Below, in pieces: positions 7,621 through 8,817 of a stretch of DNA of 8,817 bases. Made by a program: the position numbers and the translations under genes. Position 1 is the stretch's first letter. Each line of letters opens with the position of its first letter. Origin of the DNA: Bacteriovorax sp. (GTDB lineage: Bacteria > Bdellovibrionota > Bacteriovoracia > Bacteriovoracales > Bacteriovoracaceae); assembly GCA_030654205.1 (NCBI GenBank), contig JAURXW010000296.1, forward strand, positions 1 to 8,817. The letters run 5' to 3'. The notes under the pieces were generated by a model, which did not search any database, had not been told where the DNA came from, and saw only the letters and a list, made by a program, of their open reading frames with translations.

Positions 7621-7638
7621 GGTTGTAATAATGTAACC
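7621..7638. promoter_or_regulatory. 18-bp dyad, candidate operator between divergent metal genes
   Basis: GGTTGTAATAATGTAACC has perfect GGTT/AACC arms and near-symmetric AT-rich centre. It lies 18 bases ahead of the pump ATG and 44 bases ahead of the 132-aa gene, in the only non-coding stretch shared by the two. A TAGAAT at 7652-7657 is a possible -10 for the plus-strand gene, whose -35 region would overlap the right arm of the dyad, although no good -35 hexamer is visible. One metal-responsive regulator (ArsR, CsoR, Fur or MerR class, not encoded here) could control both directions. Inferred from position and symmetry only. Confidence 0.42.
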
Positions 7639-7682
7639 ATTTTTGTTTAATTAGAATAGCTTTCTCATCATAAGGACAAGAT

Positions 7683-8081
7683 ATGAAAAAATTATTTGTA
7701 ACATTTTTCGGGACTTTGATTTTAGCAACTTCGGCATATTCTATGGGTGGAGATAAACCAGGGCCAAATGGCGGCTACATAACGATGCCAAGTGCCTATC
7801 ATGTTGAACTAGTGCCGAAAGACTCTGCCTTCTTAATTTATCTTCATGATATCAATTTTAAAAATGCCATCACTAGCAATTCTTCGGCATCTATAATATT
7901 TATTCCAAAGAATCAAAAATCAGTGACCATAAAAATGAAATGTATCGCTGATAAACAATTTTTTAGTTGTAAAATTCCCAATGATAAAATAGATAACTAC
8001 AAAGAAATTCAGGTCGAAAGTAAAAGAAAAAATATTTTTGGCAAAAACTCTATTTACAAATTACCACTTAAGTTTGAGTAA
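7683..8081 (+). CDS. Small secreted NGG-motif protein, paralogue of the 129-aa protein
   Basis: A 132-residue periplasmic protein. Residues 1-20 form a signal peptide (MKK, hydrophobic core, likely cut after Ala-Tyr-Ser-20), giving a mature start M-G-G-D-K-P-G-P-N-G-G-Y. The stretch after P-N-G-G aligns by eye with H-G-G of the 129-aa protein: Y/F-[HI]-[VI]-E-L/I, then [IL]-[YF]-[LV], then D/Y-x-K-N, at equal spacing, and both are predominantly beta. Two Cys residues (C80 and C89, in MKCIADKQFFSC) are absent from the other protein and could form a disulfide or bind metal. AAGGA (7672-7676) lies 6 bases before the ATG, which supports this start. It is divergent from the pump operon, shares its regulatory region and is followed by a strong terminator, so it is a single-gene unit likely co-regulated with the pump. 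The metal-related role is inferred from context; I know no named family for it. Confidence 0.8.
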   Translation: MKKLFVTFFGTLILATSAYSMGGDKPGPNGGYITMPSAYHVELVPKDSAFLIYLHDINFKNAITSNSSASIIFIPKNQKSVTIKMKCIADKQFFSCKIPNDKIDNYKEIQVESKRKNIFGKNSIYKLPLKFE

Positions 8082-8093
8082 AAATTTAGTATA

Positions 8094-8127
8094 TAAAGCC
8101 TCTACCATTTATAAGACAGAGGCTTTA
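8094..8127. terminator. Bidirectional intrinsic terminator
   Basis: TAAAGCCTCT (8094-8103) pairs perfectly with AGAGGCTTTA (8118-8127) around a 14-base loop. The GC-rich core is flanked by A on one side and T on the other, so a short U-tract follows the stem in both directions. It lies 12 bases past the stop of the plus-strand 132-aa gene and 9 bases past the stop of the minus-strand DUF2231-like gene, as expected for a shared terminator between convergent genes. Confidence 0.82.
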
Positions 8128-8136
8128 ATAAATTTA

Positions 8137-8673
8137 TTACTTAGCTTCGTTTTTTTCCATATTTTCTTTTTCTTCTTTTTCCTTGCTTTCTTCATCATTT
8201 TTTTCATTTTGATTAGAGCTGCCTAAATTTGTTTCATTTCTTATTTCATCATGTCGAATTTGGCCACCTTTATGGGCAGCATTGGCGACCAAGGCTGCAC
8301 TTGCTAAATTTGTAAGCAACATAATCGCAAATATTTTTTCTTTGTGATCTTTTTTTAAGCGGTACATAACTAGCCACGCTATTCCTAGAACGGCCGTAAG
8401 CTGAATGGCAATCATTGCACTATCGGCCGCTTCTTCGTGTTCATGAATTAGGCCCTTCGTTACCATAGGCTTATGCTCAACTATTTCCTCGGCTCCATCT
8501 CCGGTCTGCATTACTACGAAAGCACTTAAGGAGCTGATAATAACCAGGGCAATACCCACTATTTTAATTTGATCCCTTTTAACTAAAAATCCCCATACTA
8601 AAATAATCAATGCCAGTATCGAGCCTGCAATTGGAAAGTGATTGAAGGCCAAATGGATTTGAGCAGCAGTCAT
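8137..8673 (-). CDS. DUF2231-like four-helix membrane protein with charged tail
   Basis: A 178-residue inner-membrane protein with four predicted helices at about 13-31, 38-56, 85-105 and 113-131. The N-terminal I-H-L-A-F-N-H-F-P-I (6-15), the T-G-D-G-A-E-E-I-V-E segment after helix 2 (57-66), the H-E-H-E-E-A-A (77-83) before helix 3 and A-A-H-K-G-G-Q-I-R-H (132-141) after helix 4 match the pattern of DUF2231 proteins, whose paired His residues suggest heme or metal binding as in cytochrome b561-like proteins. DUF2231 function is not established. Residues 147-178 are a Glu/Lys/Asn-rich, probably disordered tail. The start is fixed by AAGGAG (8681-8686) 7 bases upstream. It stands apart from the pump operon, ending at the shared terminator; whether it belongs to metal handling is unknown. 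Alternative: another small four-helix redox membrane protein. Confidence 0.72.
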   Translation of the reverse strand: MTAAQIHLAFNHFPIAGSILALIILVWGFLVKRDQIKIVGIALVIISSLSAFVVMQTGDGAEEIVEHKPMVTKGLIHEHEEAADSAMIAIQLTAVLGIAWLVMYRLKKDHKEKIFAIMLLTNLASAALVANAAHKGGQIRHDEIRNETNLGSSNQNEKNDEESKEKEEKENMEKNEAK

Positions 8674-8767
8674 AAAAATTCTCCTTTTTTATTTCAATTC
8701 TAGGCTTTGCTTGTCAGAATAACCATCAGGCAAATGCATGCTTTTAGGTTAATAAGTCAAAAGTACT

Positions 8768-8817
8768 ATGAATAATACTCGTCAAAAAACAATATTTTCA
8801 ATTCTTTTAGTTATTAT
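8768..8817 (+). CDS. 5' end of a gene running off the right edge
   Basis: ATG at 8768 opens a frame to the window end, reading MNNTRQKTIFSILLVI: a short basic N-terminus then a hydrophobic run, typical of a signal peptide or first membrane helix. It is divergent from the DUF2231-like gene, with 94 bases between the starts. That gap holds an imperfect inverted repeat, TTTGCTTG (8706-8713) and CAGGCAAA (8727-8734), which might be an operator, and a TTGTCA (8711-8716) resembling a -35 box but without a good -10. No clear ribosome site precedes the ATG. Only 16 codons are visible, so the product cannot be named. Confidence 0.4.
   Translation, partial: MNNTRQKTIFSILLVI

Noticed and set aside
8038..8226. 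Plus-strand reading frame of 62 codons, very Phe-rich
   Set aside because: It overlaps the end of the 132-aa gene, runs through the terminator stem and is the antisense of the Glu/Lys-rich tail of the DUF2231-like gene, which explains the Phe/Leu/Ile content.
1..8817. CRISPR arrays, tRNA or rRNA genes, insertion sequences, phage attachment sites
   Set aside because: I saw no regularly spaced repeats, no tRNA-like T-loop sequences and no transposase or integrase motifs; all long stretches are explained by the coding regions listed.

Overview
The window is AT-rich (roughly one-third G+C by eye) Gram-negative bacterial DNA. Double-membrane efflux parts, a periplasmic lytic transglycosylase and signal-peptide-bearing periplasmic proteins all point to a diderm. 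Base composition and gene style fit a Bdellovibrionota/Bacteriovorax-like or similar low-GC marine or soil proteobacterium. That placement is an inference; no marker gene is present.

Layout, left to right. (1) The 3' part of an MMPL-type RND exporter on the plus strand (2-2044), open to the left edge, missing its first membrane helix. (2) A convergent gene on the minus strand (2048-2704) for a membrane-anchored SLT-fold lytic transglycosylase; the two stop codons are only 3 bases apart. (3) A 185-bp gap (2705-2889) with no clear gene, holding two short overlapping plus-strand reading frames that may be a gene remnant. (4) A minus-strand heavy-metal efflux operon (7602 to 2890): a CzcA/CusA-class RND pump (1049 aa), a small secreted protein with a His-Gly-Gly motif (129 aa, overlapping the pump gene by 11 bp), and a TolC-family outer-membrane channel (389 aa) with no signal peptide. 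(5) An 80-bp divergent intergenic region (7603-7682) with an 18-bp dyad that is a good operator candidate. (6) A plus-strand gene (7683-8081) for a second small secreted protein with an N-Gly-Gly motif, apparently a distant paralogue of the 129-aa protein. (7) A strong bidirectional terminator (8094-8127). (8) A minus-strand DUF2231-like four-helix membrane protein with a Glu/Lys-rich tail (8137-8673). (9) A 95-bp divergent region and probably the first 16 codons of another plus-strand gene running off the right edge.

How they work together. The pump and the channel would make two parts of a trans-envelope metal exporter. The usual third part, the HlyD/CusB/CzcB-type periplasmic adaptor, is not encoded in the window. 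A small HGG-motif periplasmic protein sits between pump and channel, and a second one is divergently transcribed on the other side of the shared regulatory region. Together with the signal-less channel, this makes the locus the most unusual part of the window: it may be a non-standard metal efflux cassette with minimal periplasmic components, or a decayed one that borrows its adaptor from elsewhere.
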